NCBI RefSeq assembly: GCF_030052995.1
Contig: NZ_JASJPW010000011.1
Span: 1-39,581, forward strand
Source of the DNA: Gemmobacter sp. 24YEA27
GTDB lineage: Bacteria; Pseudomonadota; Alphaproteobacteria; Rhodobacterales; Rhodobacteraceae
DNA length: 39,581 nt
Direction: 5' to 3'
Shown here: in pieces, positions 39,007-39,581 of the stretch
How positions within the stretch are numbered: the first letter of the stretch is position 1
How the letters are laid out: every line of letters starts with the position of its first letter
Notes under the pieces: generated by a model
Databases searched by the model: none
What the model was told of the DNA's origin: nothing
The model's input: the letters and a program-made list of their open reading frames with translations, nothing else
Made by a program: the position numbers and the translations under genes

Positions 39007-39581
39007 ATGTACATTAATCCACCAGCCGATAAAGTTAATAGATTTGGATTAATCTCCAGGTCAACCGCACTAACAGCAAGCGCAATACTGCCGCAGCTAC
39101 TTCTGGCGCTTCCTTTCGGCATCCCAAATTCCCTGACCCAAGTTCTCGCCCTCATCTTCGTTTTGCCATTTCTTCTGTTAAGCAGACTTAATGCCACATA
39201 CATGACATTAATCACTTTGTTCTTTTTGCTGATAATATCTAACTCCATCTATCAGGCTTTACTTAGGCCGAATAGCGAGAGCTCATACTATCAAATGGCA
39301 AGGTCTCTCACTCCTTTCTTTATCCTATGCTCAATCTTGATTAACTATAAGTTAATCTTATCAAAAATTTCACAATTCATACTTACTGGAGGTCAAGCAA
39401 GATCTAAAAAGATAAACCGTGCAATTGATTTTTTTGCACTACTATGTGCCGTTCAGTCGGTTGGGTTTATGATGGGCCTACCACTGCAAATTACCTTTCT
39501 GCGTCCGGCAGTGGCGAAAGAGTCATGATCTTCATGTCCACTAGCTGTGTATTTCTTATGTATTATACAACCATTTCGAAA
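39007..39581 (+). CDS. Wzy-like polymerase, partial and frameshifted copy 2
   Basis: Duplicate of the 5' part of 6659-7867, cut by the window end. A C is missing at 39481-39482 relative to 7133-7135, which leads to a premature stop at 39528. Copy 1 is the correct reading. Confidence 0.85.

Larger units (their letters stand above)
32347..39581 (+). repeat. Terminal direct repeat, copy 2 (circular contig overlap)
   Basis: Second copy of the 7.2-kb end repeat. It carries the intact versions of wza and the wcaI-like gene but a broken, truncated wzy. Removing either copy leaves a circle of about 32.35 kb, in which the operon ending at wza is followed by its terminator and then by the control region of the next operon. 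Confidence 0.95.

Overview
The window reads as one small circular plasmid written out past its own end. Bases 1-7234 return, in the same orientation, at 32347-39581. The two copies differ only by three single-base indels in C runs, and each indel breaks a gene in just one copy. The natural reading is a circle of about 32.35 kb with roughly 7.2 kb of terminal overlap left in a long-read assembly. The second copy is better for wza and the wcaI-like gene; the first is better for wzy.

The host is most likely an alphaproteobacterium of the Rhodobacteraceae/Paracoccaceae. Evidence: GC-rich codon use, an RPA-family (RepA-I type) replication initiator next to a parAB pair, and an exopolysaccharide-loaded replicon of the kind known from roseobacter 'biofilm plasmids'. 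The family assignment comes from recognising the proteins, not from a search.

Layout of the unit circle. (1) 590-5300: control region, then an initiating sugar-phosphate transferase (ExoY/WcaJ-like), a small membrane protein, a WcaI-like glycosyltransferase, gmd and fcl (GDP-mannose to GDP-L-fucose). (2) About 5.2-9.4 kb: a distinctly AT-rich block with the Wzx flippase, a Wzy-like polymerase and a GT4 glycosyltransferase. (3) 9287-12920: pyruvyl transferase, WcaF-like acetyltransferase, a nitroreductase-family protein and a GT2 glycosyltransferase. (4) 12940-17097: plasmid backbone with repA on the minus strand, an origin with DnaA boxes and three 22-bp iterons, parA, parB, and two parS-like palindromes. 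(5) 17419-21687: ugd, cysD and a cysN-cysC fusion (UDP-glucuronate and PAPS supply). (6) 21920-22968: an IS5-family element. (7) 23381-25326: a YjbE-like secreted peptide and bifunctional manC. (8) 25327-26357: decayed sequence with an acyltransferase remnant and an IS3 orfA fragment. (9) 26358-32903: wzc-like tyrosine kinase, yjbH, yjbF and a Wza-type export lipoprotein, ending at a clear terminator.

Together these encode a nearly complete Wzx/Wzy-dependent pathway: precursors (GDP-Man, GDP-Fuc, UDP-GlcA), initiation, at least three glycosyltransferases, decoration (acetyl, pyruvyl and possibly sulfate), flipping, polymerisation, chain-length control and outer-membrane export. The gene set resembles colanic acid synthesis joined to the Yjb/Gfc secretion genes. 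No sulfotransferase, phosphomannomutase, YjbG, relaxase, conjugation genes, toxin-antitoxin pair, tRNA, rRNA or CRISPR array was seen. Five single-base gaps, mostly in or beside G/C runs, interrupt wzx, parB, cysNC and the IS transposase (twice). Most are probably base-calling errors, which matters for anyone interpreting these genes as broken.
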